A DNA stretch of 55,819 bases from Stentor coeruleus (taxonomy: Eukaryota > Ciliophora > Heterotrichea > Heterotrichida > Stentoridae): assembly GCA_001970955.1 (NCBI GenBank), contig MPUH01000418.1, positions 1 to 55,819 on the forward strand, read 5' to 3'. Positions 10,844 to 21,744 of this stretch are shown here, piece by piece. The translations under genes were made by a program, and so were the position numbers. Position 1 is the first letter of the stretch. The number at the start of each line of letters is the position of its first letter. The notes beneath the pieces were generated by a model. The model saw only the letters and a program-made list of their open reading frames with translations. It was not told where the DNA came from and did no database searches.

Positions 10844-12138
10844 ATGCATTTTATTAACAGATTTTATCCTTATCAATCTATTGAACAAGTTACAGCTGAA
10901 TTTTCAAATTATATCAATGAATTCACTACAGACATCACCAAAGACATTGGAAAATATAATCATTTTATTNTACAGCTGAATTTTCAAATTATATCAATGA
11001 ATTCACTACAGACATCACCAAAGACATTGGAAAATATAATCATTTTATTAAAGATAACACAAAGCACTGGCAATTTATTTCCCTTGATTTATTAAAGGAA
11101 AAGATAAAATTTATAGAAAACACAAACAGAGAATTCATAAAAAACTGGAAAAAAAGCCTTGATAGCCTAGCTCACAAGCAACTTGAAGTTATGAAAAGTG
11201 AAGAAGATTTGTCTAATAATGAAATTAAGATAAAAAGCATTTGGGTTGAAGAAATGAAGATGGATTTCGTGAGGGTCCTTAAAGGATATCAAGACAAAGA
11301 TGAAGTCTTATATAGGAAAAATGGTAAATTATATAAAAAAACATTAGGATATCTAGAAAATGAGCAAGAAAATATAAATTTAGATATAGTCCTAGATGTT
11401 ATAGACAGTAGAAAATACATAATATTTGCTAAAGAGACTGGCGAAGTGCAAAGGATAAACAAAAAATACATAATCAATCCTGAAAACATAAGAAACACAA
11501 CCTCAATAAAAACTATCCTTTCCGAAAATTATGGTATCAAAAAAAACAACAGAGAACAATATAGAAAACTTTTATACATAAACGAAAACCATACAATTTT
11601 AGCTGTGATGATATCTAATAAAAATATAACCTTAATAGACCTTGAGTATTTTACTTGTCTTAAAATTATCAAATTTAAAGAAAATATTCTTGATTTAGGC
11701 TTCACTGAAAAATATCTTGTTACTATGCTTGATGGAGGTTCAGTACGTTTTTGGATGAAGAAAATGTTTGAAGAGAAAAAAAATTTTCTTATTCCATTAG
11801 CAATGACTTTATTTGCTGTAAGCAAGAATTACTTGTCTTTAGGGAATAGTGATTGTGTAATAATATATACAATTCAGTTAAAACATATGAATGAAATGCA
11901 AATAGAAAATATAACAACTATAAATCTGACTGAAGAATGGAACTTGCTTTTTATTGGAACATTAGAAGGTAGTTTTTATCTTATTAGCTTAACTGATTTT
12001 ACAACTAAGTTTTATTTTCAAGAAAACTATAGCGCAATTATTTCATTTGTTATTTTTAAACAATCTTTTATTGTATTTTCTAATGACAATTCACTTAAAG
12101 AATGGACTTTGATGCCAAAAAATTACAATATTCCATAA
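10844..12138 (+). CDS. Propeller-like unknown protein, broken here by an N-join (404 aa when the overlap is counted once)
   Basis: As written, the frame opened by ATG at 10844 is broken by a duplicated 79-bp block (10891-10969 and 10971-11049) around N at 10970. Counting the block once gives 1215 nt, a continuous frame of 404 codons plus TAA that joins the piece beginning at 10844 to the piece around 11191. The N-terminal 120 residues are helical and charged; the remainder has short WD/propeller-like strands, such as the stretch ending in GGSVRFW at about 11740. No family is recognised. The break is an assembly artefact and not a real frameshift, because the two blocks match exactly. Confidence 0.85.
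10891..11049. repeat. 79-bp direct repeat around one N inside a gene (assembly overlap)
   Basis: Bases 10891-10969 and 10971-11049 are identical and separated by a single N. The duplicate plus the N adds 80 nt, which is not a multiple of three and so breaks the gene. Confidence 0.93.
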
Positions 12139-12528
12139 ATAACCATATATTTATACTTTAGCATGTTTTTATATATTATTATATTCAAAACTTTAATAAT
12201 TAAATCCTTTATCACTTTAAAAGCTAAGTTTTTATATACAAATAATATATGAAATCTTATTTTTCAAGTCTTAAATATGTTTTAGGTCTGAAATTAAATA
12301 ATTCTTATAATAGACTATTAAAATAATATCATCATGAAATCAGATAATGAGTTCAAAAGGTAAATAACTAAACTGATAATAAGAAAATGCTTCATCAAAA
12401 AAATATTATGCCCGGCAACTCGATCGATTAACTAATTTCGACATTCAATCACATTAAACATAATAAGAATCTTAACAATTTGCTATAAGACTTATATACA
12501 AAATAAAAAGCATCTTAATTATTTTCAG
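12139..12528. other. Spacer between convergent genes (390 bp)
   Basis: AT-rich. Nothing coding is recognised. A short GC-richer patch at about 12410-12440 has no tRNA-like folding that I can find. Confidence 0.5.
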
Positions 12529-12846
12529 TTAAAGTATATAGCACAAATCACAACACATAGGAGTAACTCTTGCAGTTTGTAGATATAATAAATGAACATG
12601 TATAGGCATAGGATGTGAAGGGTCAGGCAAAGGATAAGCACTCAAAGTCTTGCTATCACTGAGTTCTTTACCCATAGAAAAAAATCTCATATAGTCAATT
12701 GTATTTTTATTGATATTTGAAGGTAAATTGCTTAATAAAGATTCTTTGATTTGATAAATCTATATGATATATACCTTATCTGTTGATTTGTATTTTTTTA
12801 CAATTCGCTGGTCAGTGTTTGGGAAAATAAAATTCAATGAAATCAT
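12529..12846 (-). CDS. UBL3: Membrane-anchored ubiquitin-fold protein (UBL3/MUB-like), 100 aa with CaaX box
   Basis: Two exons on the minus strand, 12846-12775 and 12759-12529, around the 15-nt intron gtatatatcatatag (12774-12760). Splicing gives 303 nt: 100 residues and TAA. The product reads as a ubiquitin-like fold: a first hairpin (ISLNF ... QRIVKKY), a helix (QIKESLLSNLP), then FFSMGKELSDSKTLSAY, which corresponds to the G-K-x-L-x-D/N-S-K-T-L segment of MUB/UBL3 proteins, and a final HVHLL strand. It lacks the diglycine of ubiquitin and ends in CCDLCYIL, whose last four residues CYIL form a CaaX box, as in MUB/UBL3 proteins that are prenylated at the plasma membrane. Family members help recruit E2 enzymes or sort cargo to vesicles (known of the family). 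Both exons are short, so a simple ORF scan misses it. Confidence 0.8.
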
Positions 12847-14300
12847 TAGAAATATTATTATGAAAGGTTTTTGTATGCATATTTAATATAATTTTATTTG
12901 AATTATATTATGATTTATTATAGGAGCTTTATGACTTGATTTTATTATGAAATTGTAAATAAGTCAAATTTTAAGGCTCTTATAGAATGATTAGGATTAT
13001 GTTAGTGGGGTTAGTATTTGAAATTGATATTTTTATAAATCTATAATAAACACAGGTTAAGAATGAGTTTTTTTGTTAGAATTCAATTTGAATATATGAT
13101 TTTTATAATACAAACTAATATAAAAAACTATAGTTGAATTAATCTAATTATATACTTATAATTTTATCAAATAATACGCCTGCATGGAAAAAAAATTATT
13201 TTTTTTCAAGGTTTTTTCATTCAAAATATAATATTTTTGTCTGTGATTATAAAAAAAGTAATCTTTTGTAGCTATCTCGATATTCAATAAAATATATATG
13301 ATGAAAATATATAAACAAGTTACATATTTATACTTTGACATCATATTCAAGGTTTTTCCCGCCAGACTCATGAATTTTATATATTTTTTCCCTTTATACA
13401 ATTGAATCATAATCTTACACAATAATGATACTCAAATTATTCTAATTATATTAATCATCTTTTATCATTTCATCAAACTTAAGTTTTCTGTATATTTAAT
13501 TATGAAAACTTAAGCCTAGTTTGAAGTGATCAAAATGAATTTAGAACTTAAAATTATACTTTCTTCAAGCCAATTATAGTTTTTTTATGAAAGAGATCAT
13601 TAAATACTAAAAGATTCTTTGAGGGCTTCCTTAAATATCATAAGACATGAATTTATAAATAAAGTCATTCTGCTTATAATAAAGTAGTTTAAAATTTGTT
13701 GATAAGTAAAAAAAGTGTACTCCCAGCAGTTAATTAAGCTAAAAAGCTTTCGCAGTATTCTTATATTACATAATAATCTTTGTATTCAAGGATCAAAAAA
13801 GCATATTCTAACAGATTTATTTTGTCTTATTTATAACTATATAGGCATAATAAATAGCTATTTTCCAATAGTGTTATTAATAATCCCTTTTCTATTAGTT
13901 ATAGTTAATAGAGGTAAAAAAGATTATCAAAAATAAAATCTTATTACAATACTTTATATGAGCTTAAATAATAAGGACTGTCTAAAGATTTTTGGTTTTC
14001 ATAAATATCTTTTAATTATAAATCACACTACAAAAAAAAAATCACTGAATGCATCAATATTCTAAGAAAATTTAAAAATTGTATAGGCCTGTTGTGAGAA
14101 AAAACAGATTGTACTTGCCATTTTTTCGCTTATAACTTTAAAAATAGAAGTAAAAATTCAAATTCATTAGCACTTGTTTGAGGATTTTCTTTGCAATAGG
14201 AGCTATTTTATCCGGATTTTTGCTTTTATCATATATATTAGTGAATATATAAATAATATCTAATGGTGAATTTAATATAAGTAATGTATTGGTGATATTA
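12847..14300. other. Spacer with possible gene relics
   Basis: 1.45 kb without an intact gene. Apart from the two relic candidates listed separately (13715-13936 + and 14138-14325 -), the sequence is very AT-rich. An 88-codon minus-strand frame at 13156-13422 has biased, low-complexity content and is not accepted as a gene. Confidence 0.5.
13715..13936 (+). pseudogene. Possible gene relic with a C-terminal hydrophobic segment
   Basis: A frame of about 73 codons ending in TAA lacks any ATG at its start and is preceded by a stop in frame. Its content is coding-like, with a hydrophobic run near the end resembling a membrane segment. It may be the 3' remnant of a decayed gene. Chance cannot be excluded in DNA this AT-rich. 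Confidence 0.25.
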
Positions 14301-14325
14301 ATGGCTGTATTAATAATAAATATAA
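14138..14325 (-). pseudogene. Possible 3' gene relic, minus strand
   Basis: An open minus-strand frame of about 60 codons ends in TAA at 14138-14140. It contains a helical stretch PDKIAPIAKKILKQVLMNL with ordinary protein-like composition. It has no proper start and runs into the 5' end of the zinc-finger gene. It may be the tail of a decayed gene. Confidence 0.25.
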
Positions 14326-14786
14326 TGAAAACTAGTTATCTAGCATGTACTGCTCTCAGCTGTAGAAAGACCTTTCGTAATGAATCAAGTTTATGTAAGC
14401 ATCTGATCGAAGACCATGCAGAAAATGAGCAAAATCCAACAATAGGTTACCGATGTAAGAAGTGTAAAAGGATTCTTGGGACTAAACAAAGCTTAAAAGA
14501 ACACTTCTACACCCATACAGGTCAGAAACCTTATAGATGTAGCGAACCAGGATGTGGGAAATTTTTTAGACAGAGCAGTCAATTATCATATCATAAAAAA
14601 ATCCACACTGAAGTTAAGAGATACTTTAAAGATTTCTTAGATGAAGATTACAAGTCAGAGAATCTTGGAGACTATGATAAAAACCAAGTAAAAACCTTTG
14701 AAAACAAGGACATTGCGGAAGCATATCTACTTCCTCAAATTACATGTCCACAGTTTGGTATTAAGTTACCGAGCATATTTAGTTAA
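14301..14786 (+). CDS. C2H2 zinc-finger protein (three fingers)
   Basis: Three classical C2H2 fingers follow a short N-terminus: CTALSCRKTF ending HLIEDH, CKKCKRILG ending HFYTH, and CSEPGCGKFFRQS ending HKKIH. A TGQKPY linker between fingers 2 and 3 is the standard TGEKP-type linker, so sequence-specific DNA binding is likely. A charged tail of about 55 residues follows. The first ATG is at 14301; a second in-frame ATG at 14325 directly precedes the first finger region and may be the true start, since the eight residues between are unusually hydrophobic. With only three fingers and 150-160 residues this resembles a small TFIIIA/ZAP1-like factor; its targets are unknown. The stop is TAA. Confidence 0.88.
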   Translation: MAVLIINIMKTSYLACTALSCRKTFRNESSLCKHLIEDHAENEQNPTIGYRCKKCKRILGTKQSLKEHFYTHTGQKPYRCSEPGCGKFFRQSSQLSYHKKIHTEVKRYFKDFLDEDYKSENLGDYDKNQVKTFENKDIAEAYLLPQITCPQFGIKLPSIFS

Positions 14787-15995
14787 AAATAAACTCAATT
14801 GGATTGTTTATAAACTATTGTTTTGATGTTTGAAAAAAATATAATTCAAATTTTCATCAGGCATTTTATAAATAAAATACCAGTTTTTTGCTAATGTAGA
14901 AAATGATTAGTTTGAGGGGAAAATATAAGATTTTGGTAGAGGATAATTTATAGGAAGATGATAAGTTGTAGATTTTATTTTTGAAGTATTGAGGATTGAG
15001 ATGGTTTTATAAAAGATTTTAAAACTTTTTAGGAGATGTGGTATGGTAATTATAATAGTTTTTGATTTTTATGATAGGGTTTTACTTAGTGAGATGGATT
15101 ATAAGTTATTAATTTATGAGTTTTATTATACTTAAGGTTATGGAGTTAAATATGATTATAAAAGTGCTTTAATTATTTATTATAATAGATGTTTTTTGTA
15201 TATATAAATTATCATAAAATTTATAGGATTAAGGAAGGGTATTAAAGTTAGCATTAAATTCATATCGATATTTGCTTTTTAAGGATTTAAGTTTTGGCGG
15301 TCTGATTTATTCCTTAGCTATATACCATTTTATTAATTACTATGATATTGGAAATGAAAGCATTAGGGAAAAAATTGATATTTTGATAAACCTTGGATAT
15401 TTTATAATATTATGAATTCATATGAGTGAACGAAATTTAAAATAATTAAGTAAAAAATTGCTTTTTAATGTTGATTTTGAGTTTTCTTGGAATCGAGATT
15501 TGATAATATAGTTGGGAAATATGTTGGTTGTTTATTTTATGTTTTTTAGATCTAAGGTTGGCTTAGTTATTAGATTCATTTTTATGTATTTTGTATTGTG
15601 TATATATGAAAATATTATAGTCTCATATTTTTTAGATGAAAATGGATTTATTCATGAAGATTTTGCTTAGATAGGCATTTGGAAGTGGAAATTAAATAAT
15701 TTTTTGACTGAATTAGATTTGTAGTGGAGAAAATATTGTGAGTTTTTATTGAAATGATGGGAAACCAATTTTTGTAATTTCAATTTTATGGTATTTTTGG
15801 TTTTCTTCCAAATATCATTTAATATAATAATTACATCAACATATAAACCCCTTAATCTCATCTAAGCCTTAAAAATCAAACCTAAAATCATCATCACTCC
15901 ATACCCATACTTATATTTTTATCCTATTATCCATAATTTTATCTTCCATATAATTATTAAACCTCATATCACTAACCTATCTAACCTATATACTA
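14787..15995. other. Long spacer between convergent genes
   Basis: About 1.2 kb. From about 14870 to 15770 the + strand is strongly G/T-rich with almost no C; from about 15830 to 15995 it is A/C-rich. No gene is recognised; the 64-codon minus frame at 15667-15861 straddles the flip and is not supported. Confidence 0.55.
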
Positions 15996-16550
15996 TTATT
16001 TTCTTGCAGAAATAGACTTTGTAATAGCTTGTTTAGCATTTTGCAAAGCCCTACCAAAAAGTGACTCCTTAACCGTAGCCTTAACCGGAGTAGTTTCCCC
16101 AATTTCTCTCATCATAACTTTTTCAGCAATTGAAGATGTATCAAACGTCAAAATATTTCCATCTTCAAACATCTCATCAACAGTCAGCATAAGTAATTCC
16201 ATTTCTTCAATAATTTTATTCCTTTCAAGCTCTCCACGATATACTAATTCTAATGCTTCAACTAAAGAATCAATAACTGAAGCCATGAAAATCTCATTTT
16301 CATCATGTCCTGAGAATAGATAAACTGTGATATTGTTGACCATTTTGAGAACTACAGTGACAGAATCAATAAGGACAACTTCATTTTCTTTGTTTTTCAA
16401 AGTGAATTTAGCTAATTTGGACTTTAGTTGTTTTTCAAATAAATCCTGTCCTGCTGGTGTGGCTATTTCATTAGTTGGGTTAAAGTATTTACCATAGATT
16501 TTTTCCCCGTCGGTGTCGATAAAAAGTACTCCTTTGATTTCGCAGTACAT
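15996..16550 (-). CDS. COPZ: Coatomer subunit zeta (COPI), 184 aa
   Basis: The zeta subunit is a small longin-fold component of the COPI coat, which carries Golgi-to-ER and intra-Golgi cargo and pairs with gamma-COP. The N-terminus IKGVLFIDTDGEKIYGKYF is the typical first hairpin of COPI zeta and adaptor sigma subunits. Later come a VTVVLKMVNNITVYLFSG strand pair and the helix FMASVIDSLVEALELVYRG, followed by a TVDEMFEDGNILTFD segment that is highly characteristic of COPZ. The length is in the family range (about 175-210). The minus-strand ATG at 16550 sits next to a G/T-rich flank, and the stop is TAA. Confidence 0.95.
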   Translation of the reverse strand: MYCEIKGVLFIDTDGEKIYGKYFNPTNEIATPAGQDLFEKQLKSKLAKFTLKNKENEVVLIDSVTVVLKMVNNITVYLFSGHDENEIFMASVIDSLVEALELVYRGELERNKIIEEMELLMLTVDEMFEDGNILTFDTSSIAEKVMMREIGETTPVKATVKESLFGRALQNAKQAITKSISARK

Positions 16551-17434
16551 TTTTATTAGAGGATTAGGTTTTGGGTTAAAGTTTAAGAAGCTAGGATGAT
16601 GGGGCTAATAAAGGTAAATTTCTGAAGGAATTATATGGAATGTGAGATTTTATTAAGGTTTAGATTGAAATAATGACTTTTGGATGAGGTAAATATGCAT
16701 TTTTTTATTGAAGTTTAGAAGTTTTTTATGGGTTAAATGGTAGGGATTTTGATATGTAGATTTTTTTTAGGAATTAATTTTATTGGCTTTGCATGAAAAG
16801 GGATTATTAGGAAGGTGGGTGAGATTACATATGATATAAGTTTAAAGTGGGTGATAGTTAAGGTGGCATGGTTTAAACCTTGTCCGATCGAGGTTTGTTT
16901 GTCCTACGATCTCTTTCTTTGGGTAGATTCGGTATATTAAACCACTCGTTGTCGCTGGTTATGTGACTTTTAAATGATATAACTAATCACTTATATATTA
17001 AGTAATTCAAACTAAATGAAAATATAATAGTTATATTTATAATAATCCTCCCTTTACCATAATTATTTCATCTGAGTCATAAAAACTTTAATAATTATTC
17101 AAAAACCACAAAACTCCACATCACTTTAATAAAATAAAACATCCCTAAAACTCATGCCCTATTTACAAACTCCTTATTCCATTATCTTTAAAATCCTCTT
17201 TCAAAATAAACTTTTTTCCATAAAAACTTCATCAAATATATTATCTTATTCACAATTTACTACATTATAACATCTCCCTAATCAAAAATCTGTCAAAATT
17301 AATAAAAAGTTTTATCATATTCAATAATAACTTCAAAATTTTTAACATAAAAAGTTTTTAATTAGCTATAAACATACGAAAATCTTGTTAATTTTAGACA
17401 ATCTTTTAAAAATACTCAGATTTTTTATATTAAG
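16551..17434. other. Spacer with a possible structured RNA
   Basis: G/T-rich on the + strand from 16560 to about 16860, then a GC-richer patch (16862-16965, listed separately), then A/C-rich sequence from 17000 to 17434. No protein gene is seen. Confidence 0.5.
16869..16944. ncRNA. Candidate structured element, strand unknown
   Basis: A GC-richer island in AT-rich spacer. TGGTTTAA (16869-16876) can pair with TTAAACCA (16937-16944); inside, GATCGAGG (16886-16893) pairs with CCTACGATC (16903-16911) with one bulged base around a 9-nt loop. It is not a tRNA cloverleaf, and no U1-U6, SRP or RNase P signature is recognised. It could be a small RNA or chance pairing. Confidence 0.25.
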
Positions 17435-17644
17435 TTAAATGATTGCAACTTTAACTGAACCTTTCATATACCTACGTGGCTGTTGTTGTTCTTTTATTTT
17501 TCTAGATAAAAGTTGACTGAGTGTGTCATCAGGGGTGATCTTTTTTAAATACTCTTCAGAAACTTTTACTTCATTTGCATTAACGTCAAATTCTCCTTTG
17601 TTGATTCGCTGTTTGTCCATACATTCTGAGAATGAGCATCCCAT
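17435..17644 (-). CDS. Small unknown protein with MGCS lipid-anchor N-terminus, 69 aa
   Basis: A short frame from ATG at 17644 to TAA. It begins MGCSFSEC, which fits an N-myristoylation signal (Gly2, Ser near position 6) with Cys3 and Cys8 available for palmitoylation. The rest is hydrophilic and helical with basic residues near the C-terminus. No family is recognised. It is divergently arranged with the FYVE gene, whose start is 338 bp away. Support for a real gene is the lipid-anchor signal and the normal codon content; it is short, so some doubt remains. Confidence 0.65.
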   Translation of the reverse strand: MGCSFSECMDKQRINKGEFDVNANEVKVSEEYLKKITPDDTLSQLLSRKIKEQQQPRRYMKGSVKVAII

Positions 17645-17982
17645 GTTTTGTTTTTTATATTACAAGTCTCCATTACTATTTTTGTTTAACCTATTATACT
17701 AAACATTTGGATTTTATAGCAATTTATACAACAATAATTAACATAAATTAAGACAATTTTAAACATAATAAATCATAATAACTAAAAAATAGTAAAATCT
17801 TCAATCATAATCAGACTAAAATATAATTATTGAAATCTATACTCATAATACAATAATCATATACATACCCCTAAATCTTATACATAATCCTAATCTACAA
17901 CTCCAGTTCTTCAAAAAAAAAAAACTAATCAAAAACCCAAATCCTAACAAACCCTTTAGAAAAAAATCTTCTTATAAAAAAA
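17645..17982. other. Divergent spacer (338 bp)
   Basis: Lies between the small MGCS gene (-) and the FYVE gene (+). A/C-rich on the + strand for most of its length. No ORF, repeat or RNA is recognised. Confidence 0.5.
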
Positions 17983-18573
17983 ATGTACAAACTCGATCCT
18001 GACTCTAAAAAGTTTACAAGCACAATCCAAAACTATAATTTCGTTAACACCTTCAAAATACAAGAATCAACCTTAGGCGAAATTACTACAGATTTACGTT
18101 TATATCAATGTATTTTGTATATATACTTAGAAGGAAAAATAGCCCAAAAAATCCCTATTGATCAGAACTTTATCATCAAATCAGAGAATATTTCTTCATA
18201 TGCAATCGACATATCTTATATACAAAATGAAGAAATAAGTGATCTAAAGATATTTGCCCATACACTTGATGAGTTTTTAGAATGGAAACAGGCTTTACAA
18301 GTTTCTCGACGTCCAATTGCCCAATCTTTAGGAAATTGTAAAATTTGCTCTGTAAGATTCCATTTGTTTAGGAAAAGGTATTATTGTAAGTCTTGTGGAA
18401 ATGCTATGTGTTCGAATTGTTGTATGTATAGAGCACGACTTTCTGCTTATGGATATAGGAAAAAACAAGATGTTTGTATTGAGTGTGTTAAACTTTTGAG
18501 GCTTCCTGGAAAAGTCGCCCATGGGTCGTTGTTTTTCCATAGGCCAGCTATTGAAAATAAATCCTTTTTCTAA
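17983..18573 (+). CDS. PH-like/FYVE zinc-finger protein, 196 aa
   Basis: The first 105 residues read like a small PH-type domain, ending in a helix with a conserved-looking Trp (LDEFLEWKQAL). A FYVE-type zinc finger follows from about residue 113: paired cysteines CKIC, CKSC, CSNC and CIEC in the usual spacing. The basic patch before the second pair reads FRKRYYC where classical FYVE domains have R(R/K)HHCR, so the two His are replaced and PI3P binding is uncertain. FYVE proteins usually act on endosomes or phosphoinositide-rich membranes. The ATG lies in an A-rich context right after an A/C-rich leader; the stop is TAA. Confidence 0.85.
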   Translation: MYKLDPDSKKFTSTIQNYNFVNTFKIQESTLGEITTDLRLYQCILYIYLEGKIAQKIPIDQNFIIKSENISSYAIDISYIQNEEISDLKIFAHTLDEFLEWKQALQVSRRPIAQSLGNCKICSVRFHLFRKRYYCKSCGNAMCSNCCMYRARLSAYGYRKKQDVCIECVKLLRLPGKVAHGSLFFHRPAIENKSFF

Positions 18574-18869
18574 TTATGTATAGATTTTGTGTAAAAATAT
18601 GGTTTTTGAGATGCGATTTTTGGGGAAGTTATTAGCTTTTGGTTTATTGTTTGTGAATTAAGTTTGGTTTTTATGTGTGATTTGTTTATGGTGTATAAAA
18701 ATAAAGATTTTATATGTTAAATGCTATGTACTATGCACTATAAAAGATTTATTAATATAGTTTTTTTTATAGTAAAGTATCTAAAATCACACAAGTTCTA
18801 CTCTTACCCAATATTAAAAGTTTATTCAAGTTTCTAATTATACATATAAGCTAATTCGTTTTTATTATA

Positions 18870-20080
18870 AATCTATTATATTTTATAACATAAACTTACT
18901 ATTTTGATGATCATAATAAAAAATCCTTTCAATCATTACCAATTTACCACTTGCTTTAAGGTAAAAAAAGTCGTATATTTTTTTTAAAGTAACTTTTAGA
19001 TCATTTGATTAAAATCTAACTTGAAATTTCATATGATATAGTATCAAAAAAAATATGATTCTTAACCATTGATTATATAATCAAAGTATAAATTCATTCT
19101 TTAGATAAGATATTTTGAATATCTAAGAAAAGGCTTGAAAAAAAAATACTAAGACTATAATTATGTATATCTTATGCCGATTTTCTATCATCTCAGATAA
19201 AAATTTCGAATTTTTCTAGAATTTCTATAATTTCAGCAAATCTTTGTAGTCGCATCAAAGATGATAAAATCAAAACCTAATATCAGCGGTAAAAGTGTGT
19301 ATTTTGCTCTGGAAACCAAGATTTTCTAAAAGATATTTTTACTCTTAGTAACTTTCTAGAAGGAAAAATTATTTCTAGATGCAATGTCATATTATTATTT
19401 TTTTTTGAAATTATTTTGAATATTCTGTGGAAAAAATATCTTTCTTTTAGCTGTAGCCAAATGCGAAGTTGTAATTTCTTATGAAATATTATTGAAATAT
19501 ATGATAGAAGTTTATAAAGTGTATGAGTATTCGATTAGGCATCACAACTTATGTCAATGCTCGAATAAATAATAAATAATAAATAATTGATTGCTTTTTT
19601 AGTATAAGAAGATAGTATATACAGAAAACATTTATTTGTATGCTTAAACCTTCAGCTCAAAAATATTTTAATTTTCTGTTGGTACTTACTAGTTATCAAA
19701 TCCAATATTTTTTCTCTGCTTTAGGACATAATAAAAGCACAGGTAATACCTAAAAGATCTTAAATTCTAATACAAATCTATAGATTTACATCTAATAAAG
19801 CTCTCTTTTTGTCTATTTTTTTCTTTTAAACAAATAATTTTACACCAATTCTATCACTTTAGCAAAGCATATTTTACAAATTTTCTCTATATTTCACCAT
19901 AAAGAACTCATATAAATTATCTTAAATACAAATTATTCTAGTTTACATAAAAGCTGTAAAAAAGCCTAAAATTTACTAAATTACCATTTGATTATTTCCA
20001 AAATTTGTTTATCAAAAGCAGAAATCCATCGTAAATCTTTTCAACTCCTACGTTTTTTTTTTTGATGAAAGTATATGTCA
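18870..20080 (-). pseudogene. Probable decayed gene(s), minus strand
   Basis: Read on the minus strand, long stretches have protein-like composition interrupted by scattered stops and shifts. The best part, about 19560 down to 19150, stays in one frame for about 130 codons with five stops, where AT content alone predicts about eleven; it includes an 83-codon stop-free run. Recognisable pieces include LMRLQRFAEIIEILEKFEIF. No family is recognised. This may be one or more dead genes; the evidence is statistical and by eye. Confidence 0.35.
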
Positions 20081-20139
20081 AAAGCATTTTACATTTTATT
20101 CAAAAGAATATTTCCTGTTATAATTTTTTTTAAGAATTT

Positions 20140-20835
20140 AGAGAGAACTAGAAAATTGTTTGTGAATTATGATGAAATTATTGAAGAAATTGAGTTTATT
20201 TTCAGGACAGATGATTAAAAAAATACCTCACAGAATAACCTTAAACCACATCAAGAAATTAAACTAGAATCTATATGAAAGGTGTCTCTAATGAATAAAT
20301 ACTAATAATACTAAAGTTCAGCAAATGCTAAAGAAATTATAGTAAAACCAAATCTATTAAAATATAATAAATCTTCCCCAAACTTTTTTATACATTTAAA
20401 AGGTAAAAATTTTTTCTAAGTGAATTTAAAAAATTATGAATTTTAAAGATAGCAATTGATTGAAGAAAGTGTACTATAAATTCTAAGTACAAATTTTAAT
20501 AATCACTAAAGAATTTATATCAAAAATTTCCCAAATCGATACTGAAGGTAAAACTTTAGCACTGAAAAAAAATATATAGTTTAATTTGATAAAAATATAC
20601 TAAAATACAAATATATCTTTTATATATGTGAAGACATGGTTATCTATAGCGAATTTTATCATAAAGAAGCTGTTCTGGTTCTTAAGGTTGAATAAAATAT
20701 GGTAAATGGGCAAAATACAAAAAATTAGGTAGAGTAGTGGGAAAAATAACCTTTCCAAGAACCTTTGAAGTAGAACTAATTAACAAATTTCTGATAACAT
20801 TTTATATCCGCCAACTCAAAGATAACTAAATGAGC
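20140..20835 (+). pseudogene. Probable decayed gene, plus strand
   Basis: Successive + strand pieces read like coding sequence, interrupted by stops: a helix NYDEIIEEIEFIFRTDD, then KISQIDTEGKTLALKKN, then MVIYSEFYHKEAVLVLKVE, then a piece containing TFPRTFEVEL. The last motif recalls the TFPRIGTFEV motif of the SelW-like gene at 6.0 kb, but the surroundings do not match well enough to call it a copy. Confidence 0.3.
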
Positions 20836-21744
20836 TTAAAACATATTAAAGTATCATAGGAAATGCATTTACAAAGAGACATGAAGATTGTAACTAATTT
20901 AAACTCTAAAAAATAGACACACTAACCCTTATACTAATTCCTTATATGTAACATTAACAAATACTTAAATTTCAAAGACAAGAAAAAAAGCAAAGAAACT
21001 AGAAACTATACAGATTAATTAATACACTTCAATTTACTTAAAAACCTTAAAAAGCTTAGTTTTTCTATAGTATTTCAATTTTTGGCCAAAAGTAAAAAGG
21101 AAGCATGCGTTTTTTACGTTTTTTTGGAATTCCAGGCTGGTTAGAAATTTTTTTTTTAGCAAAACCTACTGAAGTTTATGATAAATTAAACTAAAAAAAC
21201 CTTTTCCTATGCATTTTCTCTTAGAAATTCTACAGAAATCCTAATAAATCAACTTTTTCAATATCCTTTACTTCAGATTTCACAAAAGGGTTATTTAGTC
21301 TATAACACCTGATCTAACCAGATTAAGCCTATAAACACTAAACCTTTTATATAAACTAATACAATATTCCCTTTAAAAAAATTCCTTTATCATAGTTAAA
21401 ATAATCCTCAACTTCCAATGATATTGAAATCCTTACATAAAACTCCTAAATTTTTTAGCATATAAGCAATCCTATAAAACCAAAGCATTATTATAATCAA
21501 TTTATCATACTTCAAAAATTCCCAGTTCTCAAACCTTAAAGGATCTCCTTTTATAAAACAAGTCTTTTAATTTGACCTAAGTTTTTTCCTATAAAGGCTT
21601 ATAAGTTGTGTTAAAGCTTTAAGGATGATTAAAATACTTGTGTTTTCTTTGAAATGTTGAGCTTATATGATTTAAGATTTAATTTACTTATTGTACAATA
21701 TTTAATATTATATTAATCTCCTGCATTAAAAATGCAACAAATGA

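Noticed and set aside
13156-13422. 88-codon minus-strand frame
   Set aside because: Composition follows the AT-rich background; no motif, no relation to neighbours.
16860-16970. tRNA gene in the GC-richer island
   Set aside because: A D-arm-like and a T-arm-like string can be picked on the minus strand, but acceptor and T stems do not pair.
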